From positions 1-51,557 of the forward strand of contig JAHRWA010000070.1 of the NCBI GenBank assembly GCA_019090455.1: a stretch of 51,557 nucleotides of DNA. The letters are read 5' to 3'. This document shows, piece after piece, positions 43,206 through 51,557 of this stretch. The notes under the pieces were generated by a model, which searched no databases, was not told where the DNA came from, and saw only the letters and a list, made by a program, of their open reading frames with translations. The translations under genes and the position numbers were made by a program. This DNA comes from Pseudomonadales bacterium. Its GTDB lineage: Bacteria; Pseudomonadota; Gammaproteobacteria; Pseudomonadales; DC-out160. How positions within the stretch are numbered: position 1 is the stretch's first letter; every line of letters starts with the position of its first letter.

Positions 43206-43244
43206 TTTATTCTCCTTGGTTTATATCCTTCATCGAATTAAGTT

Positions 43245-44022
43245 GGTTCTGTCGCATACGAGCCTGAAAAATTATCGCATGTTAGAATAAATATTTTAAA
43301 CCCGACGCGACAGAGTAATTCATGATCTCATTCAAAGGCCGGCATACTCCAAAAGAAATCATTCTTCAGTGTGTTCGCTGGTACTGCGCTTATCCACTGA
43401 GCTATAGAAACATTGAAGAAATGATGGCGGAGCGAGCTATTATTCTTGATCATAGTACACTGAATCGATAAGTGGTTCACTACTCTCCGCTGCTTGAAAA
43501 GGCCTTCCATAAAAAAATATAAAAAAGCGGGGTGATCGATGGTGGATGGATGAAACGTATCTCAAGGTTAAGGGCCAATAGCGTTATTATTATAGGGCGT
43601 TTCTCACTAAAGCGATTGGTCGTAACGGTAAACCAGGCCTAATAAATATAGACAAGAGTGGCGCCAGCAAAGCGGGTATTAAAGGTTTTAACTCAGACAA
43701 CAAACGACGTATTAAAATTCGATCCTGTAAATATTTGAATAATGTTGTACCCAATGCACTCGCTACGCTCATGAGGCAAGCGTTGGAACAAAAGCATCGT
43801 CGAATAAAGCGGATAACGCGTGCAATGCTGAGTTTTAAAAACTTCTATTCTGCGCAAGCGACATTAGCAGGAATCGAACTTATGGCAATCAATAAGAAAA
43901 GTCAGATGAAGAAAAATATTTCTGGTTCTTTGTTACCTTCCGAGCAATTTTACTCCCTAGTTGCGTAAGTCGAAAACCGATTTTCTATTTATGCTCACGA
44001 ATTTAAAATTTGCGACGGAACC
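43245..44022 (+). mobile_element. decayed IS6-family insertion sequence with both ends
   Basis: The left end reads GGTTCTGTCGCATA (43245-43258) and the right end, reversed, reads GGTTCCGTCGCAAA (44009-44022). These match the GGTTCTGT-type inverted ends of IS6/IS240 elements. The length (778 bases) fits the family. The inside is a dead transposase gene (43322-43969). The flanking eight bases (ATTAAGTT and GATTAAAC) are not a target-site duplication, so the ends may have recombined. It separates the oxidoreductase module from the polyketide accessory genes. Confidence 0.8.
43322..43969 (+). pseudogene. IS6-family transposase, broken by stops and frameshifts
   Basis: The sense frame starts ISFKGRHTPKEIILQCVRWY, continues AYPLSYRNIEEMMAER and HSTLNR, then meets TAA. 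Later segments in other frames give WWMDETYLKVKG (first catalytic Asp), AIGRNGKPG, a KSGASKAG block and, from about 43735, the end part LEQKHRRIKRITRAMLSFKNF through EQFYSLVA. Compared with intact IS6 transposases it has at least two stops, several frame changes, an internal deletion after the YYYRA region and altered sequence before the last catalytic region. It cannot make an active enzyme. Confidence 0.85.
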
Positions 44023-44036
44023 GATTAAACTCCCTA

Positions 44037-45404
44037 TCAGTGAGCCAAGCTATGCTCCATATAGATAGCTGTTTCCTGCATTATTTTACGCCCAATCTCA
44101 TCTACCTGTCGATTGCGCCAATCTTCTAACTCTGTCCCTTTTACCCACTGGTTAAAAGCGCCCAAAGCAGGCCCCGTATGAACTTGATAATTAATACGAT
44201 CAGAGTCATCTCCTGCCCGCGCGACTCGGTTGCTGTGGATAAAATACCAACGAAAAATAAGTGCCATTTTATGTTTTGGACTCTTTTCCGCTTTCTCTAT
44301 TTCATAAGGCATCACCTTTAAATAGAACGCCTTTGTCTCAGCATACACCTCGTCAATGCTACGTTTAAAATACTTTGCTTCAATTTGCTTTATGGTTTTT
44401 GCATCTATTTCTTCTAGAGAATTATGGTTTTTCCATAATTCATAGAGTTTATTTGCTCGAGCAGGAAAAAACGTACCCAATTTCATCACTTGCACTCTAG
44501 CGCCCATTTCAAACATATCGCCTGCCGGAGCATAGGCTGTATCCTGAACATTAATATCCTGTAGTAGGCTCTTGACTTCGTCGCTGGCTCCGGATTCGAT
44601 GGTACACTGATTTATCGAACCCGTTACGATGAAATCAGCCCCTAACACAAACATGGCCGCCGCAGCCTCCGGCGTGCCTATGCCTCCGGCTGCGCCTAGG
44701 TGAACCAAATGTTTATAGTTTTGCGCTTTGCAGATTTCGTCTTTCAAGCGTTTAATCGTAGGCACAAGGACTGTAGCGATGCCCATATCCGTGTGTCCAC
44801 CCGAATCGGCTTCAACACAAATATCATTGGCAACGGGCACCTCTTTTGCCATCATCGCTTGATCTTCAGTAATTTGTTTTGAGGCTAGTAATTGGTTGAC
44901 TATATTTTCAGGTGCGGGATGTAGAAAAGCACTGGCTACTTCGGGTCGTGAGACTTTAGCAATAATGCGATGATCACCGTGTACTACTCCATTACTGTCT
45001 CTACGAAGCCCCAAAAGACGGTATTTCACCACGGCAGGTGTAATTTGCATAAAGGCTGAGGCTTCAAGAACCTTTACCCCATAACTTAGAAACAGATCTA
45101 CCGAGGCATTTTCTAGGAGAGGCATTCCAGGACTGTGAATTAAATTGACCCCATAGGATTCACCGCCGTTCAACCGTGATTGGATCGCTTGAATACCCGA
45201 CTCGATTTCTGAGAAGTCCAAGCCCCCAGTTCCAAAAAAGCCTAGCATCCCCCCTAAGCCCATGCGTATGACCATTTCGTAGCTCGAGATACCTTTGTAC
45301 ATTGACCCACTCACGTAAGAATACTGTATATTATAGGCTGCTCTAAACGTGCCTGCTCCCAGTGATTCTGCAGAAAAACCAAAAGAGTTTTCTTTCATAT
45401 TCAT
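44037..45404 (-). CDS. PfaD-type enoyl reductase of trans-AT polyketide or PUFA systems
   Basis: The 455-residue protein is an FMN-dependent TIM-barrel reductase of the PfaD/PksE-ER family. It has GLGGMLGFFGTGGLD, YGVNLIHSPGMPLLE, VEADSGGHTDMG, HLGAAGGIGTPEAAAAMF and VTGSINQCTIESG. It would reduce enoyl-ACP double bonds in trans. The long C-terminal helical part (FFPARANKLYELWKNH on) is also typical. Two ATGs open the frame (codons 1 and 3). It ends the four-gene run that also encodes the two acyltransferase-like proteins, 28 bases after the acyl hydrolase-like gene. No ketosynthase gene is in the window, so the partner megasynthase lies elsewhere. Confidence 0.92.
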   Translation of the reverse strand: MNMKENSFGFSAESLGAGTFRAAYNIQYSYVSGSMYKGISSYEMVIRMGLGGMLGFFGTGGLDFSEIESGIQAIQSRLNGGESYGVNLIHSPGMPLLENASVDLFLSYGVKVLEASAFMQITPAVVKYRLLGLRRDSNGVVHGDHRIIAKVSRPEVASAFLHPAPENIVNQLLASKQITEDQAMMAKEVPVANDICVEADSGGHTDMGIATVLVPTIKRLKDEICKAQNYKHLVHLGAAGGIGTPEAAAAMFVLGADFIVTGSINQCTIESGASDEVKSLLQDINVQDTAYAPAGDMFEMGARVQVMKLGTFFPARANKLYELWKNHNSLEEIDAKTIKQIEAKYFKRSIDEVYAETKAFYLKVMPYEIEKAEKSPKHKMALIFRWYFIHSNRVARAGDDSDRINYQVHTGPALGAFNQWVKGTELEDWRNRQVDEIGRKIMQETAIYMEHSLAH

Positions 45405-45432
45405 TACAATTCCTTACTGTTTATTCGGTTTG

Positions 45433-46440
45433 CTACTCATTTGTTAAGAGCGTTATCACTTGACTCAGGTTTTTTGTGTCTTGTGCAAATTGCGTTAAAA
45501 TGGCATGAATTTTCGATCTAGAATGATCGGCAATCGTTTGTTTGCTCAGTGTTGCTAAGGTACCCATAGGGCCGACGTCCACGTAATGAAATGACCCTAA
45601 GCTCTCCAGTAATTGGAAGCACTTTAAAAACTCGATCGGTTGTCTCACCACATCCCATAAATAGTCTCTGTCAAATAGCGCTTTCAGATCCCCATCGACC
45701 GCTGAGACTATGGGATAAGTCGGTTGCTTAAACTGAATCGAAGCCGTCAGTTGCTGAAATTCATCAGCAACTGAATCAATGAGTGAAGAATGAAACCCCT
45801 GCCTAACCGGCAGTGCCTGATAGAGAATATCCTCACCCCGCAGCAAATCCTCCACCCTACCGACAGCTTTGGCCGCAACCGAAATCACAAAATGACTATC
45901 GCTGTTAATACCCGCTATTTCACCGTATTGCTGCAAGGTCTTATTCTGCTGATAGAAATCAGGATTCGCCATAATCGCGATCATTGTTGCCTGAGGACAG
46001 TGCTGATCGAATAGCCGGGCTTGCTGAGCTACAAATTTGACACTCTCCTCTAGCGAGATAACTTCAGCAATGGCAACAGCACTTATTTCACCAAGACTGG
46101 TACCCAAAATATAATCGGGCCGAATACCTTCTTCGATTAGTGTTTCAGCGAGGCAATATTCGATCATAAATATTGCGGGATGGGTGAACAAAATCTCATT
46201 AAATTCCGCTGACCGCTGTTTCTGGCCATGGTACATTTTGGCAAGGATTGAACCGCCAACAAATGGCGAAAAGAGTTCATCCAAACGCTGCATTTTCTGT
46301 TGAAACCCGGCGTGGTAGTCATAAAGTTTCTTACCCATTGAATAATATTGGGATCCCTGCCCCGATAACATAAAGACTATAGGTAAATCACTTTTATGCG
46401 TTGCACCCGCTAGCGGTAACGTCGTGTGTAAATCGTTCAT
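45433..46440 (-). CDS. acyltransferase-fold protein, probable trans-AT acyl hydrolase
   Basis: The 335-residue protein has the AT fold: FMLSGQGSQYYSMGKKLY, nucleophile Ser115 in LGTSLGEIS and His217 in GFHSSL. Where malonyltransferases have the substrate-binding Arg (K-x-R-G), it reads QQAR, with Gln140 aligned to the Arg. In trans-AT systems this type (PedC-like) acts as an acyl hydrolase that clears stalled chains, which is the likely role here. It comes 40 bases after the CHAT gene and 28 before the enoyl reductase gene. Loading of an unusual acyl unit is the alternative. Confidence 0.82.
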   Translation of the reverse strand: MNDLHTTLPLAGATHKSDLPIVFMLSGQGSQYYSMGKKLYDYHAGFQQKMQRLDELFSPFVGGSILAKMYHGQKQRSAEFNEILFTHPAIFMIEYCLAETLIEEGIRPDYILGTSLGEISAVAIAEVISLEESVKFVAQQARLFDQHCPQATMIAIMANPDFYQQNKTLQQYGEIAGINSDSHFVISVAAKAVGRVEDLLRGEDILYQALPVRQGFHSSLIDSVADEFQQLTASIQFKQPTYPIVSAVDGDLKALFDRDYLWDVVRQPIEFLKCFQLLESLGSFHYVDVGPMGTLATLSKQTIADHSRSKIHAILTQFAQDTKNLSQVITLLTNE

Positions 46441-46480
46441 AACATGCGTTTCTTTTTTCTGTCTGTTTCGCCTTTCATTT

Positions 46481-49400
46481 TTACTGAAGACTTGCCCTGT
46501 TTTCCGGATAATGTTGACCCGCGGCCCCTTGGTAATCTGCCGGTTGAATCACTTCTGCTCCCGCAAACTCTGTAAACAATTCATTAAATTTATCACCGTT
46601 TAATCTTCCCTGCAGTGTTATCAGTTGATCCCGCAGGTGTTCCACATTTAATTTTGAGTGACCTTCAGTCGCTAGTTTCCACAAGCGACTGTACAATTGT
46701 ACCGCCATTTCGCGCTCGTCTTGATGAAAATAAATATCCGCTTGCATTGCATCGATCATGGTTTCTAACTGGGAAGTTTCGTCCAATGCCTGCAGCTGAT
46801 CTACCAGGAGCTGCGCTCCGTCGAGATTTTTTCGAATTATTCTACTGGCACACACCTGAGCTAAAATTTGTACCTGCGTACCAGCTGGAAACTGGTCGTA
46901 GGGAATCTCCTGCAACAACTCTCTCTCGTATTCAAGTCCCTGTATCTCTTCTTTGAGTAAGAAACTACACTCCGTCAATGTGTTTAGGTGGGGCAAGGCC
47001 CGCGGCCAAACTTGGTGGGCTTTATAAGCTCCATAAGCAATTTTACTTACGTCACGAAGACTCTTAATGTCTTTCAATTGACGATAAAAAAGTTCAAGAA
47101 ATTGTATGCAATGATAAAAGAGAGCCGATTCTTGTTTCACCTCATCACTGCTTAGCTTTTCTATCCACTGTTGCCAATTCAAAGCGGCTCCCTTGATAAA
47201 CTCCGGCAACTCTAACTCGGTTTGCTGTAAGGCTCCGATAGCAACATTTAAATTGACCACCATTTTCTCTCTCTGGGAGATTTCCATTTCCTTAAACTGA
47301 TCGGTTCTGGACAGCAAATCCATGGACCATTTCGCCATTTCATCACTCAACTGATGTTGCTGCATCAGCTGGCTAAGCGAGCTATAAATCGAAATAAAAC
47401 TTCGATACTCTTCCGCAAACCAAAGCCTTTCCATATGCTTAACCCACAAACCGCGATTCATCATTAGGTTGTGGGTTAGGGCGGGGTTGGCTTGTTGTTG
47501 CAGGTGAGGGATAAGCAAGCACACCCCTTCACAAAGTATTTGACTCATTTTGATGTTAATTTCAGTTTCTGCCGTTTCACTTTCCTCGATCAAGCGATTG
47601 TCTTGATCTCGTTTTGCTGTCAGAAAGGGAAATACTCGAGGATCAATCACCTTACCGTGGGAATAACTTAACAAAAAACCTGCTTGATCCATTATCCGGA
47701 CGCCATCGCTAAAGTTTCCGTCTCGCTCGTTGCCAAACGCCTTAAACAGATCGATCGCAGGTTGAAACTGCTTTTTTTGATCACAAGCGATGCCAATCAT
47801 TTCTAACAGCACATCAGGTAATTCGATTAACTGTAACAACCAAGATTGCCAAAACGTATCCATCTCTTGCCACTGCCACTGGTAGAACTCATCGACAATC
47901 GAAGCCACACTTTGCTGATCGAGCAGTTGCACTGTTTTTTTATGAAGCAATTCAACACTAACGTTGACCAAAAGGGGAATAGTCTTAGTTGTGAGAAAGG
48001 GGTGCCCCTTAAGCCCTTTTAACAAGGAGGAATAATCTGCATCGCTTGATTTATCTTCCACTTCATATTGTCGCAATAAAGGTGATGCCAACACTTTTTG
48101 TTCTTTCACTGACAAAGGCTTAATCTCTATTGCGGTCAAGTCTGCAAGGACCTGGTTAAAGCTGGGGTATTGCTCTTCTTCACCCACCACCACTAAAAGG
48201 TGCCTTTGATGAGTCAAGGCCCGCAGAAATTCGAGTAATTCTGAGCCGGGCTGGTGAAAGCCCAGGTTGTCAAAAACAAATATATATTGATCCTTGGCAA
48301 GCTCCTCCTCCACTGTCCCCTCTTTATCCGCCAATAAAACGGGAGCAATCATTTCAAGGATATCTTTGGGGCTGTAATCAAAGACCAGGAAATCAAAATA
48401 AAATCCACGCTCGAAAGGTCTACCACGAAAATAAATCGCCAACTGGTGACAGAGCCTGGTTTTGCCGCTACCCGCCTCTCCGCTGAGATAGATCGCCTGG
48501 GAGCGTCGACAACTTCTTAGCACAGCGAGTAAATCACTCTCCCCTCCTGGTGACAACTGGGGAGGCAGGTAGTCGCTTTTGAAACCGTGAAGTTGCTGTC
48601 GATGTTCGCTGTAACAGGTGCTTTCCATTAACGCCTGTGATGCTTGCGCTGTATTAAAGTAAGTGACCCGCTGCCCCCCGTAATGCTGCAAAAGAGACCA
48701 CGGCTGAAAGGGTATTGGTTTACCGGTAAAATGAGCATTGTCCGTTTGCGTCAGCAGAAATTTACGTGCCTCAACGATAGCTTGGCCCACACTCAAGCCA
48801 TTCGCTATCTGACTATAAAAAGAATTGAAACAGAGGCTTTGTGTCCAGGGGTCAGCGATATTTGCCAAACCCAGTACATTACCGAATCCACAGGTGCTCG
48901 CCTCCTTCGCACACCATGCCAAACCTGAATCGGCAGATACTAAGCCGGTATCACTAAGGTAAGTTGTTACATCCAATACCAAAACGCCCTTACTTTTTTT
49001 GCTTAGTCTTTGGCCCAGTAGGCTCAAAGGGATCGTCTCTGTCACCGTAGAGGATCCCTGATCTAATAGTAAAAAAGGCTTTTCATCCCGAAACAGTAAT
49101 GGCCCATCATAATGCAGTATGTGAATATCATCTTTAGACAAACGTTGTGACAGTTCGGCCCAGCCTTGTACCGGAAAGATTTCGTAATCGATAGCCCCTT
49201 CCAATCCGAAAGTATTAACATAGGAATTAAAGGCATCGCTAGAACGAGGCACATCGAATATCTCCAGGGATTGCGAAGCAACGGGCCGGGAGATCAGGTG
49301 CACTATTTTCAGGGGAGAATCTGTCGATAAGTCAAAATTAACTTCGGTATCAAGCAAACAGTTATTGGGACTGGTAATTTGACGTACAAAGCTTTTAGAC

Positions 49401-49846
49401 ACTGATGAGAGCATGTATTTTGATTCCGGCAAAACACTAAGCTCCCAAAGCTCTCTGAAAAAATCAGGGTTGGAAGACGTAACATGAACCTCCAAATTTT
49501 CAAAGCCATCCTCTTCGATAAGTTCTTTAACCTTTATCAGCTCGTGATCCTCACCTAGTAAATTATCCCCCATATGCTGGCCAAGAAGAATCAACTTGGC
49601 TACCACCTCTTTATCCATACCTTGGGCCTGAGTTTCTTGAAGGTAATCTTTAAAATACCACTCCAGGGTAGCTCGAAAGTTCTCACTGAGGGGCGATGGG
49701 TAGTAAGCTGAAGTAAAAGGTTTTTCCTGCAAATCCATCGTTACACTATCCTTGTATAACACGATTTTTATATCTGCATCTTTTTCTTCTTCTGGCCCAC
49801 CGCGAAGATCTATCACTCGCAACAACATTTTTTTTGCACTCTCCAT
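46481..49846 (-). CDS. CHAT-like/P-loop STAND protein in the polyketide operon
   Basis: The 1121-residue protein has three parts. Residues 1-175 are unassigned. Residues about 178-395 follow the plan of a CHAT (caspase-like) domain: IVHLISRP, His245 in HILHYDG, and a strand VLVLDVTT where CHAT proteases have V-L-N-A-C. The Cys position is Thr294, so protease activity is unlikely. Residues about 435-720 form a P-loop NTPase with Walker A GEAGSGKTRL (456-465) and Walker B YIFVFDN (521-527). The C-terminal 400 residues are helical and repeat-like. It is co-transcribed with the AT genes (26 and 40 bases). An alternative start is codon 7. Role unknown; regulation or defence are possible. Confidence 0.75.
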   Translation of the reverse strand: MESAKKMLLRVIDLRGGPEEEKDADIKIVLYKDSVTMDLQEKPFTSAYYPSPLSENFRATLEWYFKDYLQETQAQGMDKEVVAKLILLGQHMGDNLLGEDHELIKVKELIEEDGFENLEVHVTSSNPDFFRELWELSVLPESKYMLSSVSKSFVRQITSPNNCLLDTEVNFDLSTDSPLKIVHLISRPVASQSLEIFDVPRSSDAFNSYVNTFGLEGAIDYEIFPVQGWAELSQRLSKDDIHILHYDGPLLFRDEKPFLLLDQGSSTVTETIPLSLLGQRLSKKSKGVLVLDVTTYLSDTGLVSADSGLAWCAKEASTCGFGNVLGLANIADPWTQSLCFNSFYSQIANGLSVGQAIVEARKFLLTQTDNAHFTGKPIPFQPWSLLQHYGGQRVTYFNTAQASQALMESTCYSEHRQQLHGFKSDYLPPQLSPGGESDLLAVLRSCRRSQAIYLSGEAGSGKTRLCHQLAIYFRGRPFERGFYFDFLVFDYSPKDILEMIAPVLLADKEGTVEEELAKDQYIFVFDNLGFHQPGSELLEFLRALTHQRHLLVVVGEEEQYPSFNQVLADLTAIEIKPLSVKEQKVLASPLLRQYEVEDKSSDADYSSLLKGLKGHPFLTTKTIPLLVNVSVELLHKKTVQLLDQQSVASIVDEFYQWQWQEMDTFWQSWLLQLIELPDVLLEMIGIACDQKKQFQPAIDLFKAFGNERDGNFSDGVRIMDQAGFLLSYSHGKVIDPRVFPFLTAKRDQDNRLIEESETAETEINIKMSQILCEGVCLLIPHLQQQANPALTHNLMMNRGLWVKHMERLWFAEEYRSFISIYSSLSQLMQQHQLSDEMAKWSMDLLSRTDQFKEMEISQREKMVVNLNVAIGALQQTELELPEFIKGAALNWQQWIEKLSSDEVKQESALFYHCIQFLELFYRQLKDIKSLRDVSKIAYGAYKAHQVWPRALPHLNTLTECSFLLKEEIQGLEYERELLQEIPYDQFPAGTQVQILAQVCASRIIRKNLDGAQLLVDQLQALDETSQLETMIDAMQADIYFHQDEREMAVQLYSRLWKLATEGHSKLNVEHLRDQLITLQGRLNGDKFNELFTEFAGAEVIQPADYQGAAGQHYPENRASLQ

Positions 49847-49872
49847 TCCGTATCGATAAAACCAAAAAAAGA

Positions 49873-51042
49873 CTAAATAGCCACAGTCTCATCCAAATCA
49901 AAATAACCGTTATATCCTTTCAGATAAACCGCCGCCCGATGTTTAAATAAAACCACCGCTTCAGTCCTTGTTTGCAGATCCTTATCTTTTACAATTTCGG
50001 ATTGTACTCTTGTACCAATAGGATTTTTTTGATTCCATTGATTCACTTTTTCTACTGCAGTAAGCGATCCCGTAATGTTATCCAAACCGCTACTCGCTTT
50101 GCCAATCTCCGTGGTCCCCGTCGCTACGGACTGTACTGACCGCACTTTTTCCACAGCATTTGGTTGAGTTACAACTTCCGTTGGAATGTTGATTTTTGGT
50201 AATTCCTTTTTAATCTTGGAAACTAGTTTAGTGAGGACTTCTCCATGTCCAATCTCTTCGAATACCGTTTCACCTACACCCAACAAATACTGAATACTCT
50301 CAGACCATTTTACTGGACTGATCAATTGATTCGTTAAACCCATCATCACCTCCCCCGCTTGATAAGGTTTTGCACTAACGTTTGAAATGACGGGTATTTG
50401 GGAATCCGAAAAGGTGAATTTTTTAAGGTATGCTTCAAATTCTTCCCTTGAAGCAAGCATGTAACGGGAATGAAAAGCGCCACTGGTGTTGAGGGGGTAG
50501 TACAACGCATCACCTTCCTCAAACAGCATTTGTGCTTGAGCGATTTCTTCTCTTAACCCTGAGATCACAATTTGCGACGGCGTATTATAATTTGCGATAT
50601 CAATATTTTTTAATCCATTTAAGTCTAGGAGAGTTTCAATTTCTTCCTGACTCGAATTTAAAATAGCGGCCATTCCACCTCCCATGGACTGGCTCATTAA
50701 ATCACCTCGTTTCTTTACCAGCTTCAAACCGGTTTCAAAGTCGAAACATTCCGCAGCTAACAACGCATTAAATTCCCCTAAACTATGGCCCGCCACATAA
50801 TTTGGTTTATTCCCCCCGTCAGCTATTTTCTTAAAGTAGGATAACGCATTTACCACATACAAAGCAGGTTGGGTGAATTGGGTTTTATTCAGCTCTCTTT
50901 TTGAGTCTTTCAGACAGAGCTCTTTGATAGAATAGCCCAAAATATCGTTCGCTTGTTTAGTCTGTTCACTGAATTCATCAAACAAGGCCCCTCCCATTCC
51001 TTTTGATTGCGAGCCCTGCCCTGGAAATATAAATGTCGTCAT
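49873..51042 (-). CDS. trans-acting malonyl-CoA:ACP acyltransferase
   Basis: The 389-residue protein has FIFPGQGSQSKGMG, Ser87 in VAGHSLGEFNALL, Arg112 in KKRGDLM and His191 in GAFHS. GHSLG and GAFHS with the Arg are the malonyl-CoA-type signature. After the AT domain (about 285 residues) a linker leads to a C-terminal block (KNPIGTRVQ, VVLFKHRAAVYLKGYNGYFDL) also seen in other trans-AT proteins. It would supply extender units to AT-less polyketide modules. GGAGG stands 7 bases before the ATG. It is the first gene of the island. FabD of fatty-acid synthesis is excluded by the tail and neighbours. Confidence 0.9.
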   Translation of the reverse strand: MTTFIFPGQGSQSKGMGGALFDEFSEQTKQANDILGYSIKELCLKDSKRELNKTQFTQPALYVVNALSYFKKIADGGNKPNYVAGHSLGEFNALLAAECFDFETGLKLVKKRGDLMSQSMGGGMAAILNSSQEEIETLLDLNGLKNIDIANYNTPSQIVISGLREEIAQAQMLFEEGDALYYPLNTSGAFHSRYMLASREEFEAYLKKFTFSDSQIPVISNVSAKPYQAGEVMMGLTNQLISPVKWSESIQYLLGVGETVFEEIGHGEVLTKLVSKIKKELPKINIPTEVVTQPNAVEKVRSVQSVATGTTEIGKASSGLDNITGSLTAVEKVNQWNQKNPIGTRVQSEIVKDKDLQTRTEAVVLFKHRAAVYLKGYNGYFDLDETVAI

Positions 51043-51114
51043 ACTAACCTCCGCTTGTAGATAATTTTTTTAAACAAAATGCCTCACTGCTGTCCCGTCA
51101 AGAGATAAAAAAAG

Positions 51115-51187
51115 AAGGTCTGAAACCCTCTGATAATTTATAATGCGTTTGTAACAAACACTATAAATAAAGAAGGAATCAGACCTT
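51115..51187. repeat. inverted repeat at an IS remnant
   Basis: AAGGTCTGA (51115-51123) and TCAGACCTT (51179-51187) are perfect 9-base inverted arms 55 bases apart, about 75 bases upstream of the malonyltransferase gene. They look like the end of a transposon, as IS4-like coding sequence begins directly after the second arm. Confidence 0.45.
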
Positions 51188-51270
51188 GAGTCATAATAAT
51201 GCAGTTATCTCTCAATTGCTAAAACTAAGGTATTACCAAGTCAAACGGCAACTATCGATAATAACAGGAT
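51187..51270 (+). pseudogene. N-terminal scrap of an IS4-type transposase
   Basis: From a TTG at about 51187 the frame reads LSHNNAVISQLLKL, close to the common opening of IS4-family transposases with a DUF4372 domain. It then runs into unrelated sequence and stops at TGA (51268-51270). Only about 14 residues match, so the assignment rests on a short motif. Confidence 0.4.
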
Positions 51271-51466
51271 GAAACTATCAAACAATATTTACAAACGCCA
51301 GAGATTATTTCTCACGCTGTTTGCGTTATACTTTCGATTTAATTTCAGTCACCGAGATGTTGAGGATCTGTTAGCGGAACGTGAAGTGACTGTCTCCCAT
51401 GAAGCCATACGATTGTGGTGTAATAAATTCGGCCCTCACTATGCCAAACGTAAGCGATCATTATAG
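51269..51466 (+). pseudogene. N-terminal fragment of an IS6-family transposase
   Basis: The 65 residues match the start of IS6 transposases: FRFNFSHRDVEDLLAEREV, then EAIRLWCNKFGPHYAKR. The frame ends after RKRSL with no DDE domain following. It differs from the 43322 copy and belongs to another IS6 subgroup. No matching terminal repeat was found on either side. Confidence 0.75.
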
Positions 51467-51545
51467 ACCGTCTTCCTATCCACCCTAAAGTAGCTAGTCT
51501 AACTCCGCGTATAAACTGTAACGAAATAACCTAGCGGAGAAGATC

Positions 51546-51557
51546 ATGGAAAAGCAG
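51546..51557 (+). CDS. possible start of a gene leaving the window
   Basis: ATG at 51546 begins MEKQ. The preceding TAGCGGAG (about 10 bases upstream) could serve as a ribosome site. Only four codons are visible, so no identity can be given. Confidence 0.2.

Noticed and set aside
43735..43968. 77-residue open frame as an independent gene
   Set aside because: It is the C-terminal part of the dead IS6 transposase.
43237..44030. eight-base target duplication around the IS6 element
   Set aside because: ATTAAGTT and GATTAAAC share only a short AT-rich core and are not direct repeats.
44037..51042. PUFA synthase locus
   Set aside because: The PfaD-type reductase fits, but two free AT-fold proteins with loading and hydrolase signatures point to a trans-AT polyketide system, and no PfaA-C gene is present.

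Overview
The window looks like chromosomal DNA of a marine-type gammaproteobacterium with low to moderate GC. The evidence is lipoproteins with gammaproteobacterial lipoboxes, an LruC-domain surface protein, sigma-54 (RpoN) promoters with an NtrC-type activator, PAS/GGDEF/hybrid-kinase signalling and remnants of IS91, IS4 and IS6 elements. The genus cannot be named from sequence alone. No rRNA, tRNA or CRISPR array was seen.

Layout. (1) 1-3456: edge region with a transposase scrap, one intact lipoprotein gene and a broken outer-membrane beta-barrel gene. (2) 3633-22570, all on the minus strand: a Wzx/Wzy-type exopolysaccharide (EPS) locus. It encodes a Wzy-like polymerase, a polysaccharide export protein, a chain-length regulator with a dead kinase-like domain, four glycosyltransferases, a flippase, a pyruvyl transferase, a NodB-like deacetylase, a phosphodiesterase-superfamily protein and accessory proteins. 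(3) 22980-28171, plus strand: a response regulator, a degenerate GalU-like protein, an LruC-domain exported protein, a lipoprotein and a GT-A-type transferase. (4) 28270-31751, minus: a hybrid histidine kinase and a REC-PAS-GGDEF diguanylate cyclase. (5) 32189-34598, plus: a WecG/TagA transferase, an initiating phosphoglycosyl transferase and a second degenerate sugar nucleotidylyltransferase. (6) 34799-38710: a single-domain response regulator, then a minus-strand hydrolase / histidine kinase / NtrC-type regulator operon. (7) 39247-43205: a small oxidoreductase/hydrolase module (MDR, two SDRs, HSL-type esterase). (8) 43245-44022: a decayed but structurally complete IS6-family element. (9) 44037-51042, minus: a set of trans-acting polyketide enzymes (malonyltransferase, acyl-hydrolase-like protein, PfaD-type enoyl reductase) with a large CHAT/P-loop STAND protein between them. 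(10) 51115-51557: more IS fragments.

How the parts fit. Sites matching the sigma-54 GG-N10-GC consensus lie in front of at least five EPS transcription units on both strands. The only NtrC-family activator seen here (35220-36674, intact GAFTGA) is the obvious candidate to drive them. The sugar transferase at 32964 would start the repeat unit, the glycosyltransferases extend it, pyruvyl transferase and deacetylase modify it, the flippase and Wzy-like protein move and polymerise it, and the chain-length and export proteins carry it out. The broken beta-barrel gene may be a lost outer-membrane part of that route.

Two themes stand out. First, several proteins of the EPS region keep a family fold but have lost its catalytic signature (two NDP-sugar pyrophosphorylase-like proteins, a BY-kinase-like domain, probably a nucleotidyltransferase-fold protein). 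Second, the right-hand polyketide accessory island has no synthase inside the window, is bounded by IS debris, and carries a CHAT protein that has lost its catalytic cysteine.
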